Assembly (NCBI GenBank): GCA_016212965.1
Contig: JACRDA010000082.1
Span: 1 to 35,166, forward strand
Length of the DNA stretch: 35,166 nucleotides
Source of the DNA: Myxococcales bacterium
GTDB taxonomy: Bacteria; Myxococcota_A; Polyangia; Polyangiales; Polyangiaceae
Direction of reading: 5' to 3'
Both the position numbers and the translations under genes were made by a program. Under the pieces are notes generated by a model, which was not told the origin of the DNA, did not search any database, and saw nothing but the letters and a program-made list of their open reading frames with translations. Below, piece by piece: positions 15,423 to 23,665 of this stretch (positions are counted from its first letter, which is position 1; every line of letters begins with the position of its first letter).

Positions 15423-16193
15423 TCACAGCAAGCAGACGCCGTACTCGGTGCCGTCGAACATCACCTTCGGCGTGAGCGCGTAGCACCAGTTGAGCCCGCC
15501 GCACCCCTGGCCGACGGGCGTGCACCAGGCCTCGCAGGTGGACGGAGAGCCCTGGACACACAAGAGGCCAGCGGCGCAGTCCATCGAGTTCACGCACTCG
15601 GTGCCCACGTTGGCGTTGGCGGTCGACGCGCACGTGAAGTCGCCGTCGGCCCCGAGCAGGCAGTTCGTGGCGCCGAAGGTCTGTACGCAGCCGCCCGTGT
15701 CGGTCGGACTGCAGTGCGAGGTGCAGACCTCGAGACCCGGGATGTCGGCGCCGCCGGAGGTCGCGGGCACGCACTGCGCGCCGGCGTCGCAATCGTTGCC
15801 GTTGTCGCACACCCGCCGGCACACGCCCGTCACGGCGACGTCGCACCACAGGCCGTCGTCGCACTCGGCGTCGTCGAGACAGTGGGCGTCCTCGGGCCGG
15901 GGCCCCTTCTCGACGCAGCCGCGCGTGCCGAGCACGGGGTCGACGACGCTGCATTTCTCGAGCGGCGTGCACACGTCCTGGCTCGGCCCGCAACCGTTCG
16001 GGACGCCGCCCGTACCTCCGGAACCGCCGGCCGCGCCGCCGCCCGCGCCACCGCCGCCACCGAGACTCGAGGTCGTGGTGGTCGTGGTCGTCGTCGTCGG
16101 GCTGCGGTACTCGAAGGTCGGGAACTCGCACGCGCCGAGCGCCACGCCGGCCCCGCCCGCGAGCGCGATGCCAAGCCAGACGAAGCGCCCCAT
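15423..16193 (-). CDS. Cys-rich lipoprotein with Thr and Gly linker
   Basis: ATG 16193 is preferred because it gives a proper lipoprotein signal (LGIALAGGAGVALGAC, lipobox LGAC). The longer frame upstream is Arg-rich. After a short acidic stretch comes a run of nine Thr, then a Gly-rich linker (about residues 41-61), then a surface domain with many Cys in EGF-like spacing (CTPLEKC, CLDDAECDDGLWCDV, CDNGNDCDAGAQC, CTSHC). Such low-complexity linkers and Cys-dense domains are common in myxobacterial surface lipoproteins; function unknown. It is the last gene of the minus-strand run that begins with ruvA. Confidence 0.72.
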   Translation of the reverse strand: MGRFVWLGIALAGGAGVALGACEFPTFEYRSPTTTTTTTTTSSLGGGGGAGGGAAGGSGGTGGVPNGCGPSQDVCTPLEKCSVVDPVLGTRGCVEKGPRPEDAHCLDDAECDDGLWCDVAVTGVCRRVCDNGNDCDAGAQCVPATSGGADIPGLEVCTSHCSPTDTGGCVQTFGATNCLLGADGDFTCASTANANVGTECVNSMDCAAGLLCVQGSPSTCEAWCTPVGQGCGGLNWCYALTPKVMFDGTEYGVCLL

Positions 16194-16240
16194 GGGCTTC
16201 AAACTACAGGATCTCGGGCCGCTTGCCCACTCGGCCCGCG

Positions 16241-16705
16241 TCACGGCTGCGGCGGCTCGGGGAGCCCGAGCAGCGCGGTCATGCTCGACTCGTCGGCCGG
16301 CGTGAAGGGGTAGGCGTCGAAGTCGGCGCTCCGCACCCAGCGGAAGGCGTGCACGGCGCGCGCCTCCGGATCGCCGCCGACGACGCGGCAGTCGTAGAGG
16401 TAGAGGTCGACGACGTAGTGGTCGTAGCGGTGGTTCACGAACGAGATGAGCTGGCCGACGGCGACCTCGACGCCGAGCCGGTAGTGGATCTCGCGCGCCA
16501 GCGCCTGCGCGTCGCTCTCGCCCGGCTCGACGCGGCCGCCCGGGAACTCCCACAAGAGCGGCAGGGCCGCCGAGGGACGCCGCTGCGTGATGAGGTACTC
16601 GATGCCGGGCCCGGCGCCGCGGCCCTGGGCCGGCGACCCGGCGCCCTCGGCCGCCTCGCGGGCGATGACCGCGGCCACGACGCGGATGGTCGGCAGATTC
16701 TTCAT
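16241..16705 (-). CDS. Nudix-family protein with altered Nudix box
   Basis: This is a 154-residue Nudix fold protein. Strand IRVVAAVIAR, a polar insertion (residues 17-34), then WEFPGGRVEPGE leads into the Nudix box at 57-79. G57, E63, R71, E72, G78 and V79 match GX5EX7REUXEEXGU, but the two adjacent glutamates that help bind metal in MutT-like enzymes are Tyr75 and Arg76 (REIHYRLGV). The C-terminal half (FVNHRYDHYVVDLYLYDC, FRWVRSADFDAYPFTPAD) looks like MutT-type 8-oxo-dGTP pyrophosphohydrolases or the MutY C-terminal domain. Catalysis is therefore uncertain; it may be weak, different, or a binding protein. Confidence 0.8.
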   Translation of the reverse strand: MKNLPTIRVVAAVIAREAAEGAGSPAQGRGAGPGIEYLITQRRPSAALPLLWEFPGGRVEPGESDAQALAREIHYRLGVEVAVGQLISFVNHRYDHYVVDLYLYDCRVVGGDPEARAVHAFRWVRSADFDAYPFTPADESSMTALLGLPEPPQP

Positions 16706-16748
16706 GGCACTCCGGCCGGCGGCGTGCGGAGCTCGCCCGCGCCGTGCC

Positions 16749-17723
16749 TCACAAGGAGACGCGGAACAGCTGCTGGCCCATGAGCAGGATGTCGCCGTTC
16801 GCGAGCTGCTCCTCGCCGATGAGCCGGATGAAGCTGCCGTTCGAGCTGCCGAGATCGGTCACGTAGAGCTGACCGTCCTCGTAGCTCAGCCGGCAGTGGA
16901 GCCCCGACACGTAGCCGTCCTCCGAGAACAGCACGTCGCCGCGCTCGCGCCCGAGGTTGATCCCGGTCTCGGGGATAGGGAACGTCGGGCCGGTGGTGCT
17001 GCGGCCGAGCACCAGGGCGATGCGCCCGACGTAGCCGTCGACGGGCGAGCCCATCGCCTCGACGCCGTCCGGGTCGGTGCCCTGGCTCTCGAGTAGCTCG
17101 AAGCGGATGAGCTCCTGCCCGATGCGGAAGATCTGGCTGGGCGCGACCGGGTAGCGCTGGTCGGGTGTGAGCTTGCGGAACACGCCGTTGAGCGAGCCCT
17201 CGTCGCGCACGAACACCGCGCCCGCGCGCACCGTGAAGGTCGCGTGGCGCGGCGACAGGAACGTGTCGGCGGCGAAGATGTCCCCGGTCTCCCGGCCGAT
17301 GGTCGCGCCGCTCCGGGGCAGCGTGTACGCGCCCGACTCGGTGCCGTCGGGGTTGAGGGCCGTGAGCGTCACGCCGCCGGCGGGCTCCTTGGCCGCCGGG
17401 GTTCCGCCCCCGCGCGTCGTGCGAGCCAGCTTGAAGCCGCAGGAGGCGCAGAAGCGGTTGGCCGGCGGGTTGTCGTGACCGCACTGCGGGCACACACCCG
17501 CGGCCTCGATCGCCGCGGCGCCCGCGGGCGCGCGCCCCTGGTCCCAACCGGTACCGAGCGAGGTCGTCTCGTCCTCGATGACCGGCGCCGGCTGCGCCCG
17601 CGGCGCCGGCGCGGTCAGGTCGCTCGCGGCCTGCGGCACGTCGCGCGGGAGCTCGGCGCCGCAGCCGAGACAGAACTTGTAGTGGTCCTGGTTCTGCTTG
17701 GAGCAACTCGGACAGGTGATCAC
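16749..17723 (-). CDS. Double zinc-ribbon, double FHA-domain protein
   Basis: This is a 324-residue cytosolic protein. It has two zinc ribbons (C4-C7/C18-C21 and C78-C81/C92-C95) separated by a Pro/Ala linker, then two FHA domains (about 115-205 and 228-322). FHA1 has GATIGRE, LSPRHATF and GSLNGVF; FHA2 has GINLGRE, VSGLHCRL and GSSNGSFIR. The Arg/Ser/Asn residues that bind phosphothreonine are therefore present in both. The linker contains E52-T53-T54-S55, the same ETTS sequence that is phosphorylated in GarA/OdhI. It probably reads Ser/Thr-kinase signals; partner and target unknown. It lies 166 bp downstream of ruvA and 43 bp upstream of the Nudix gene. Confidence 0.85.
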   Translation of the reverse strand: MITCPSCSKQNQDHYKFCLGCGAELPRDVPQAASDLTAPAPRAQPAPVIEDETTSLGTGWDQGRAPAGAAAIEAAGVCPQCGHDNPPANRFCASCGFKLARTTRGGGTPAAKEPAGGVTLTALNPDGTESGAYTLPRSGATIGRETGDIFAADTFLSPRHATFTVRAGAVFVRDEGSLNGVFRKLTPDQRYPVAPSQIFRIGQELIRFELLESQGTDPDGVEAMGSPVDGYVGRIALVLGRSTTGPTFPIPETGINLGRERGDVLFSEDGYVSGLHCRLSYEDGQLYVTDLGSSNGSFIRLIGEEQLANGDILLMGQQLFRVSL

Positions 17724-17857
17724 GTTATCTCCGTCGCGGAAGGGCGCGGCGTACGCCGGGCAGGCCGTGCAGCCACGCGTGCCCCACAGGCAGGCTGGGG
17801 CCGGCGGCTATCGTAGTAAGGGTGGGGGCGTCGCAGCAACAAGGTCGCCGCGAAATC

Positions 17858-17880
17858 GGAGGCCGCCCCGCGGGGCCTCC
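17858..17880 (-). terminator. Candidate terminator downstream of ruvA
   Basis: GGAGGCC (17858-17864) and GGCCTCC (17874-17880) form a 7-bp stem with a 9-base loop, 9 bases past the ruvA stop. On the minus strand it is followed by GATTT, so it could act as a weak intrinsic terminator. Confidence 0.35.
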
Positions 17881-17889
17881 CCCGGCCCG

Positions 17890-18477
17890 TCAGCGCGCCA
17901 GCACGGCGAGGGCATCGCGCACGAGCTCGCCGAGCGGCCGGTCGAAGTCGCCCAGGCTCGCCACCGCGCGCTCCGCCTCGGCCGGCCGGAAGCCCATGCG
18001 GACGAGCGCCTCCTGGAGCACCGTCGCCTGCCCTGCCGGCCTCGGCAGCGCCACGGGGGTCGGGCCGGCGGGCAGGGTGAGCTTGTCCTTCAGCTCGAGG
18101 ACGAGGCGCTCCGCGGTCTTGCGCCCGACCCCCGGCACCTTCGCGAGCCGCGCGACATCACCCGCACCGACCGCCGCAGCGAGCTCGCCGACGCCGAGCG
18201 CCCCGAGCGCCGCCAGGGCCAGCTTGGGACCGACCTTCACGACCGAGTTGAGGGCCCGGAACGCCTGGCGCTCCGCCAGGGTCGCGAAACCGTAGAGCAC
18301 GAACGCGTCCTCCCGCACGTGGGTGTGGACCCACAAGGTCGCGAGCCCCTCCGCGTCGGCGGTCAGGCGGCCCAGCGTGCCGAGCGGCGCCGAGACCTCG
18401 TAGCCCACGCCCCCCACGTCGACGAGGAGCGTGCCGTCACCGCTGTCGCTGACCTGTCCGCGGAGTAGACCTATCAC
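17890..18477 (-). CDS. ruvA: Holliday junction branch migration protein RuvA
   Basis: GTG 18477 gives the typical RuvA N-terminus (V/M-IGLLRGQV) and a normal length of 195 residues. The longer upstream frame is composition shadow. Domain I is the OB-fold (VDVGGVGYEVSAPLGTLGRL, THVREDAFVLYGFAT). Two helix-hairpin-helix motifs follow (SVVKVGPKLALAALGALG and LAKVPGVGRKTAERLVLELK). Domain III (EALVRMGFRPAEAERAV) is the region that contacts RuvB. The tetramer binds four-way junctions and loads RuvB for branch migration in recombination repair. ruvB and ruvC are not adjacent here. Confidence 0.93.
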   Translation of the reverse strand: MIGLLRGQVSDSGDGTLLVDVGGVGYEVSAPLGTLGRLTADAEGLATLWVHTHVREDAFVLYGFATLAERQAFRALNSVVKVGPKLALAALGALGVGELAAAVGAGDVARLAKVPGVGRKTAERLVLELKDKLTLPAGPTPVALPRPAGQATVLQEALVRMGFRPAEAERAVASLGDFDRPLGELVRDALAVLAR

Positions 18478-18634
18478 CGTGCGCCCCGAGCTCGGTCCCT
18501 GAATAGCGCAGCGCGGCGGCGGCAGCGACCGGGAAGCGCGGACCCGCGCCGCGCGGCCGGCGCGGCCGCGCGTCCCGGGCGGGCACGCCGCGATGTTGGC
18601 CTCGGCGGGGCAGCCCACCTACCCTGGCCGGGCC

Positions 18635-19105
18635 ATGAGGCTAGCCCGTCCGTTCCGTCCGCTCGCCGCCGCCCTTGTGTCGCTCACTGCCCTCGGCGGC
18701 GCCGCCGGCTGCGCGGCGAGCAAGGACCAGCTGTCCGAGGAGCTCACGAAGCTCCAGACGGAGGTGGCGCGCCTGCGCGCCGAGTCGATCACGCTCGGCG
18801 ACCGGCTCGAGGCCCTCGAGCAGGGCGCGCCGGCCGACGGCGCGCGCAGCAGCGGCGACGGAGCCGGAAAGGCGGCCGGCGAGCCGCGCCCCTCGCTCGC
18901 CGTCGTGCGACTGACGCCGCTCGGCGCGGAGGCCGCGGGCGGCGCGGGCCCGGCCCCCGAGGACGAGTCGGTCGACGAGCCCCGCCCGCTCCTGCGGGGC
19001 GACGGCCGGGGTGCTAGCATCGAGACGGTCGCCCCGGGCGACAAGGCCGCGACCGCGCCGAAGAGCGCCGGCGCACCCGGCAAGAGCGGGAGCGGAGCGA
19101 AGTAG
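18635..19105 (+). CDS. Coiled-coil lipoprotein paired with LysM protein
   Basis: This is a 156-residue protein with a signal ending GGAAGC (lipobox AGC). A 35-40-residue coiled coil follows (LSEELTKLQTEVARLRAESI), then a Pro/Gly/Ala-rich disordered tail. ATG 18635 is chosen over 18593 because it begins directly at the basic n-region of the signal. Its stop is 2 bases before the start of the LysM gene, so the two are almost certainly co-translated and may act together at the envelope. It is divergent from ruvA across a 157-bp region. Superficially like Lpp-type or YbgF-type coiled coils, but not recognised further. Confidence 0.68.
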   Translation: MRLARPFRPLAAALVSLTALGGAAGCAASKDQLSEELTKLQTEVARLRAESITLGDRLEALEQGAPADGARSSGDGAGKAAGEPRPSLAVVRLTPLGAEAAGGAGPAPEDESVDEPRPLLRGDGRGASIETVAPGDKAATAPKSAGAPGKSGSGAK

Positions 19106-19107
19106 TC

Positions 19108-20382
19108 ATGCGCACGGCGTCGAGCTTCACGGTCCTCAGCCTCGGGCTCGTGTGCGGCGGGGTGGCCCATGCCCAGGATCAGGGCGGTGGCACCGAGGCC
19201 GGCGAGCCCCAGGTCGTCGTGGTGCCGCAGCCTCCGCCGCCGCAGCCTCCGCCGCCGCCCGATGTGAACGCGCACCTGCCGTCGAGCTCGCGCGCCACGG
19301 GCGACATCAACAAGGGCGACGGCTTCGACCTCGGGCGCCAGAGCAGCTACGGCGGTGCGGTGCGCGGCAGCGCCGGCGGTGCCTACATCACCGGCACCGG
19401 CGGCGACAGCGTGCCCGATCTGCACACCGTCAAGCGCGGTGACACCCTCTGGGACATCTCGCAGCGCTACACCGGCAACCCGTACAACTGGCCGCGGCTC
19501 TGGTCGTACAACAAGCAGATCCAGAACCCCCACTGGCTCTACCCCGGCGACCACCTCAAGCTGCGCGGCGACTACGGCGTGCGCCAGACGGGCAGCGGCG
19601 TCGGCTTCTCGAACCTGCGGCCCACCGTGTCGCCGGACACGGTGTTCCTGCGCGAGGTCGGCTTCATCGAGGACAACGAGAGCCCCGCCTGGGGCACGAT
19701 CATCGGCAGCCCCGAGGACCAGATGCTCCTGTCCGAGCACGACCAGATCTACATCCAGCTCGAGAGCGACAAGGAGGTGTCGCTCGGCGAGGTGCTCACG
19801 GTGTTCGAGTCGAAGGACGTCAAGTCCATGCAGGACGAGAACATCGTCTTCATCAAGGGCTCGGTGCGCGTCAACCGCTACAACTCGAAGACCGGCATGG
19901 TGCGCGCCCAGGTGATCGAGGCGCTCGACATCGTCGAGCGCGGCATGCAGGTCGGGCCGGTGGAGCGCCGCTTCATCACCGTCGCGCCGCGCGAGAACAA
20001 GCAGGCGTTGCAGGCCCACATCGTCGGCTCCTTCTACCCGTACCAGTTCTACGGACAGCACCAGCTCGTGCTCATCGACAAGGGCACGGACGACGGCCTC
20101 GAGATGGGCAACCGCTTCTTCGCGGTGCGCCACGGCGACCCGTGGGCACAGAGCCTCGACGATGCCGGCAGCATGACCGACGACCGCGGCGTCACCGAGG
20201 ACGACCGCGACGCGCGCACGGAGGACACGCCGAGCGACGCCGACCACGACGACTACCCGACCGAGACCTACGCCGAGATCCTGGTGGTGCGCCTGCGCAA
20301 GAAGTCCGCGACCTGCATCGTCACCGGCAGCAAGCACGAGATCCCGCGCGGCGCGGTGGTCGTCGCTCGCCAGGGCTACTAG
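19108..20382 (+). CDS. Exported LysM-domain protein
   Basis: This 424-residue protein has a signal peptide (SFTVLSLGLVCGGVAHAQ), a Pro-rich linker (VVVVPQPPPPQPPPPPD), and a LysM domain (about residues 107-153: HTVKRGDTLWDISQRYTGNP, ending LYPGDHLKL). LysM binds the glycan of peptidoglycan. A long C-terminal region (160-424) is mostly beta strands with acidic loops (DDRGVTEDDRDARTED), lacks known catalytic residues and ends VVVARQGY. The protein likely anchors an envelope structure to the wall. It is translated immediately after the coiled-coil lipoprotein, and convergent with the gene at 20402. Confidence 0.83.
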   Translation: MRTASSFTVLSLGLVCGGVAHAQDQGGGTEAGEPQVVVVPQPPPPQPPPPPDVNAHLPSSSRATGDINKGDGFDLGRQSSYGGAVRGSAGGAYITGTGGDSVPDLHTVKRGDTLWDISQRYTGNPYNWPRLWSYNKQIQNPHWLYPGDHLKLRGDYGVRQTGSGVGFSNLRPTVSPDTVFLREVGFIEDNESPAWGTIIGSPEDQMLLSEHDQIYIQLESDKEVSLGEVLTVFESKDVKSMQDENIVFIKGSVRVNRYNSKTGMVRAQVIEALDIVERGMQVGPVERRFITVAPRENKQALQAHIVGSFYPYQFYGQHQLVLIDKGTDDGLEMGNRFFAVRHGDPWAQSLDDAGSMTDDRGVTEDDRDARTEDTPSDADHDDYPTETYAEILVVRLRKKSATCIVTGSKHEIPRGAVVVARQGY

Positions 20383-20385
20383 CGT

Positions 20386-20410
20386 CCGCCCTGGCGCGGC
20401 ACTAGGGCGG
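20386..20410. terminator. Candidate bidirectional hairpin between convergent genes
   Basis: CCGCCCT (20386-20392) pairs with AGGGCGG (20404-20410) across an 11-base loop. The right arm includes the stop of the minus-strand gene. No T-run. Confidence 0.3.
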
Positions 20411-22153
20411 CGGCACGAGCTTCTGGCGCAGCGCGCGCGTGATGGCGCTCGCGGTCGGCGTGTAGGCGAAGCCCGGCTGACCGTTCGGGACGCCGGTGTC
20501 GGCGCAGATCGAGCCGAGCACCGCCTCGGCCCCGAGCTCGTGGGCGAGCTCGAGCAGGCGCACCGGCGGCTGCGCGTGGGCCGCGCGCTGCACGGTGGCG
20601 TAGCTCCCGTCCGACGCCTGGCACACCGGGTTCGTGTCGACGGATCCGGGGCCGTTGCACTCGCACGCCGCCACGCTGCCGCAGTCGAGCGGCTGCGGCA
20701 GCCGGTAGATGCAGCTGTACTGCAGCGCGTCGCCGAGGCCGTGCTCGTGGCCGTTCACGGGGTTGGCCGTCGGGCTCGAGGCATCGGGCGGCGCGAGAGC
20801 GGCTCCCGTCGTCGGGCTCGTGCCGACGCGCGGCTCGCGCGACTCGCGCAGCAAGGGGTCGCCGGGCACGCCCGTGCCGTCGTCGAGGAGCAGGCCCCAG
20901 TCGGCGTGGGCCGCGGCCACGAAGCCCGTGCCGAGCGAGCTCGGGTCGACCGCGATGTCCTGCCAGGGCACGCCCACGATCGCGGCGAAGGTGACGAGCG
21001 ACGGCGCGCGCCCGCCGGCGAACAGCGGGTTCGCGACGAGCTCGCCCGCACGGTCGGGCACCTTCGCGGCCGTGAGGCCCGTCACGTAGCGGTCGACTGG
21101 CCACAAGAAATCGATACCGAAGCGCCGCTTCTGTTCGAAGCACCGCAGGTTCACGGGGTCGCTCTCTGCGTCGAGCGGGGGGCCGTCGCAGCTCGGATCC
21201 GGCCCGCACCCGGGTGGATCGACCTGCCCGCAGGAGGCGCAGCACGGGTCCTCGGGGCTCGTGGCGCATACGGCCCGCGGGCGCGGCAGGTGGAAGGGCT
21301 GACCGCTGTCCGCAGCCTGGTTCGAGTAGTAGTACTGCCCCCCGTCGCGCGTGGAGCAGTCGTTCTCGTCCGTGAGGACGATGACGACCACCGCAGAGTC
21401 GGGGCGGAGGAACGCGGCGCGCTGGGCGAGGATGGTGTCGTCGGTCCCCACGAGCACGGCCGATTGGTCCTGGAGCTGGATGAAGCTCCACGGATCCGGA
21501 TCGACGAGGAAGCGGTACATCGCCTCGAGCGGCGCCTCGAAGCCACAGCCCTTGCCGCCGGCGCCGCGCACGAGCGCCCGGAGGTTCAGCGACAGCTCGG
21601 CGGGGTCCTCGAGGCCGGGCGGTACCTGCTTCTGGCCCGGGTCCCATGCGAGAAAGCCGAGGCCCTGGTAGGTCGGCACGACGGCGCCGCTCGGGGAGCG
21701 TGTGAGCAGGTGCGCGTTGTCCTCCTGCATCGGGTGGTAGGCCCCGCTCGCCGGGCTGCAACTGTCGGCGCCGTGACCGCCGATGCTGGTCGTCGTCACC
21801 CCGATGTGGATGTCCGTGAGGGGCGCGAACTCGCGCGTGCCCACCGGACAGGGCGCACCCGCGGGCGGCTCGGACACTACCTCGCCGAACCCGTTCACGC
21901 ACGGCGGATTGGTGAGCCGATCGAGCAGGTGCGGGATGGTGTCGGCGAGCACCGGCTGGGCGAACGTCGCGGTGATCGTGTTGTCGACGACGAACAGGAC
22001 GTCGAGCTTGTCGGCGCGGAGCGTGGGCATGCCGCCGCCCTCGCCACCCGCGCCGGCGTCGACCTCGATCACGGGCAGCAGGCCATCGGTCCGCCCGCCG
22101 CAGGCGCCGAGACAAGCGAGAGCGACCGAGATGAAGAGGTGTGCGCGCGTCAT
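20402..22153 (-). CDS. vWA-like lipoprotein
   Basis: ATG 22153 gives 583 residues with a clear lipobox (LACLGAC, Cys18). The domain from residue 48 looks like the von Willebrand A fold of myxobacterial surface lipoproteins: strand LDVLFVVD57, a metal-site region, and later the strand VVVIVLTDENDCS with the second Asp. The MIDAS sequence is D57-N-T-I-T61 rather than DxSxS, so metal binding is uncertain. Several Cys pairs (CCASCGQ, CGSVAACEC) suggest disulfides in the long C-terminal part, which also has HEHGLGDALQYSCIYRL. Probably surface exposed; binding partner unknown. Confidence 0.72.
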   Translation of the reverse strand: MTRAHLFISVALACLGACGGRTDGLLPVIEVDAGAGGEGGGMPTLRADKLDVLFVVDNTITATFAQPVLADTIPHLLDRLTNPPCVNGFGEVVSEPPAGAPCPVGTREFAPLTDIHIGVTTTSIGGHGADSCSPASGAYHPMQEDNAHLLTRSPSGAVVPTYQGLGFLAWDPGQKQVPPGLEDPAELSLNLRALVRGAGGKGCGFEAPLEAMYRFLVDPDPWSFIQLQDQSAVLVGTDDTILAQRAAFLRPDSAVVVIVLTDENDCSTRDGGQYYYSNQAADSGQPFHLPRPRAVCATSPEDPCCASCGQVDPPGCGPDPSCDGPPLDAESDPVNLRCFEQKRRFGIDFLWPVDRYVTGLTAAKVPDRAGELVANPLFAGGRAPSLVTFAAIVGVPWQDIAVDPSSLGTGFVAAAHADWGLLLDDGTGVPGDPLLRESREPRVGTSPTTGAALAPPDASSPTANPVNGHEHGLGDALQYSCIYRLPQPLDCGSVAACECNGPGSVDTNPVCQASDGSYATVQRAAHAQPPVRLLELAHELGAEAVLGSICADTGVPNGQPGFAYTPTASAITRALRQKLVPPP

Positions 22154-22246
22154 CGTTCCCTCGGGAGCCCGGCGAGCCGAGGCCCGCGTGGCCCGGACCA
22201 CGCTGAAGGCTACATGGGAACGCAGGGCACTGCTACGCTAGCCGCC

Positions 22247-22531
22247 ATGCGCACCGAGACAGAGCCCGGGCCCGGGCGCGGGGTGGCGCGCCCCACCGCG
22301 GACGGCCCGCCCGAGGGGAGCGGCGCCGTCGCGCGGCCTCGCCCGTGCCCGACCTGCGGCCGCGACACGGTCCGCCCGGACCCTTCACCGGGGGAGTCGT
22401 TCCGGCCCTTCTGCTCACGGGCCTGCAAGCTCGCCGACCTCGGCGCCTGGCTCGGCGGCAGCTACCGCTTCCCGGGCCCGCCCGGGGAGCTCGACGCGCC
22501 GCCGCCCGCGGAGGACGAATGCGGCGCGTAG
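22247..22531 (+). CDS. yacG: Zinc-binding DNA gyrase inhibitor YacG
   Basis: This 94-residue protein carries the YacG signature: C34-P-x-C37-G...RPFC56-S-x-x-C60, followed by KLADLGAWLGGSYRFPG. The four Cys bind zinc and the helix after the second pair contacts GyrB in E. coli YacG. The N-terminal ~30 residues (Pro/Gly-rich) are extra compared with the 65-residue E. coli protein; a later GTG could be the true start. The last 13 bases overlap the start of the next gene. In many Gram-negatives yacG sits with coaE and zapD, which are absent here. Confidence 0.85.
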   Translation: MRTETEPGPGRGVARPTADGPPEGSGAVARPRPCPTCGRDTVRPDPSPGESFRPFCSRACKLADLGAWLGGSYRFPGPPGELDAPPPAEDECGA

Positions 22532-23664
22532 CGCGCGCCGCGTGGCTGGGCGGCGTCGCCGGGCTGTCGATCCTCGCGTCCGGCTGCGCCGGAGCGCAGA
22601 GCGGCGAGCAGAATGCCTGGCAGATGCCCGGACAGCTGCCTCCGCCGGGTGTTCCGCCCGGCGTGCAGCCGCTGCCTCCACCCGGTGTTCCCCCCGGCGT
22701 ACAGCCCTTGCCTCCACCCGGTGTTCCCCCCGGCGTACAGCCCTTGCCTCCCCCGGGGGTTCCGCCTGGCGTGCAGCCTTTGCCTCCCCCGGGGGTTCCG
22801 CCCGTGCCACCCATACCCCCGCCGGGACAGCCGCCCGTGCCCGTCGCGCAACCGACCCCGCCACCCACGCCACCGACGTCGCTCCCCGCGCAGCCGATCG
22901 CCCCGCAGCCCTTGCCGGTCCCCGGCCAGCCCGCGCCCGTGCCGACGGGTTTCGACCGCCCGGTCCGCGCCGGAGGCCTCGAGGCGCCGCCCCCGCTCGA
23001 TCCGAGGACGATGGAGCCGCCGAAGTCGCCGACCGCGAGCCGGCTCGACCAGGCGAAGGCGGACTCGGCCGACCGCACCCTCGAGTGGTTCTGGCTCGAC
23101 GTCGCGGGCGGGTACGCGTTCGCGAGCCTCGAGGGCCTGCGCGCGGGCGCCGAGCCGCTGACGCAGGAGCTGCTGACCGGCAAGGTGCACGGTGGGTTCG
23201 TCGGCGCCGGGCTCGGCGCGCGCATCCTGTTCTTCACCGTCGGGCCGCGCGGTCGCATCGGCTTGTTCAAGGGCTGGCAGCTCTTCGACATCGGCGGCGA
23301 GCTCGGCTTCCGCATCCCGGTCGGCGCCATCGAGCCGTACTTCACCTTCCAGCCCGGGTACGTGGCGCTGCGCTCGACGGTGCCCGAGGTGCTCGGCGTC
23401 TCGAACCCCATCCACGTGCGCGGCGCGGACGTGCGCTTCGGCGCGGGCTTCGACGGCTTCCCGACGAGCTGGCTCTCGTTCGGCGCCGCGCTCGACTGGG
23501 ACGTGCTCGTGCTCGGGCGCCCCGCGGTCGACGCCGCCACCGTGGCGACCATGCAGGCCCATGCGAGCGGCGCCGAGGCCGCGCGCGCGGGCAAGCTCGG
23601 CGCGGACGGCTCGAGCGTGGGCACGGCCGTCACGCTGGCCGCGAAGGTCGGGCTGCACTTCTGA
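22519..23664 (+). CDS. Proline-repeat outer-membrane lipoprotein
   Basis: ATG 22519, inside the end of yacG, gives 381 residues. The signal ends SILASGC (lipobox ASGC). From about residue 40 the protein has four tandem 12-residue repeats of the pattern LPPPGVPPGVQP, then a further Pro-rich linker to about residue 150. The last ~200 residues alternate aromatic and small residues in amphipathic strands (YAFASL, VGAGLGARILFFTV, IEPYFTFQPGYVAL, ending LAAKVGLHF), consistent with an outer-membrane beta barrel or beta-rich surface domain. The repeat probably works as a wall-spanning spacer. Confidence 0.7.
   Translation: MRRVARAAWLGGVAGLSILASGCAGAQSGEQNAWQMPGQLPPPGVPPGVQPLPPPGVPPGVQPLPPPGVPPGVQPLPPPGVPPGVQPLPPPGVPPVPPIPPPGQPPVPVAQPTPPPTPPTSLPAQPIAPQPLPVPGQPAPVPTGFDRPVRAGGLEAPPPLDPRTMEPPKSPTASRLDQAKADSADRTLEWFWLDVAGGYAFASLEGLRAGAEPLTQELLTGKVHGGFVGAGLGARILFFTVGPRGRIGLFKGWQLFDIGGELGFRIPVGAIEPYFTFQPGYVALRSTVPEVLGVSNPIHVRGADVRFGAGFDGFPTSWLSFGAALDWDVLVLGRPAVDAATVATMQAHASGAEAARAGKLGADGSSVGTAVTLAAKVGLHF
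22636..22779 (+). repeat. Four tandem 36-bp repeats inside a coding region
   Basis: Units of 36 bp start at 22636, 22672, 22708 and 22744, with a partial fifth from 22780. Units 2 and 3 differ at a single base (first position), so this copy number change is recent. The units encode LPPPGVPPGVQP in frame. Confidence 0.9.
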
Positions 23665-23665
23665 C

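Noticed and set aside
16078..16105. Simple-sequence tract as a phase-variable microsatellite
   Set aside because: The codons for the Thr run alternate ACG/ACC irregularly, so it is not a pure repeat prone to slippage.
20540..22531. 663-codon plus-strand frame ending with yacG
   Set aside because: Only its last 94 codons are real (yacG); the rest is antisense shadow of the vWA-like lipoprotein.
22636..22779. CRISPR-like repeat array
   Set aside because: Repeats are contiguous without spacers and in frame within a protein-coding gene.
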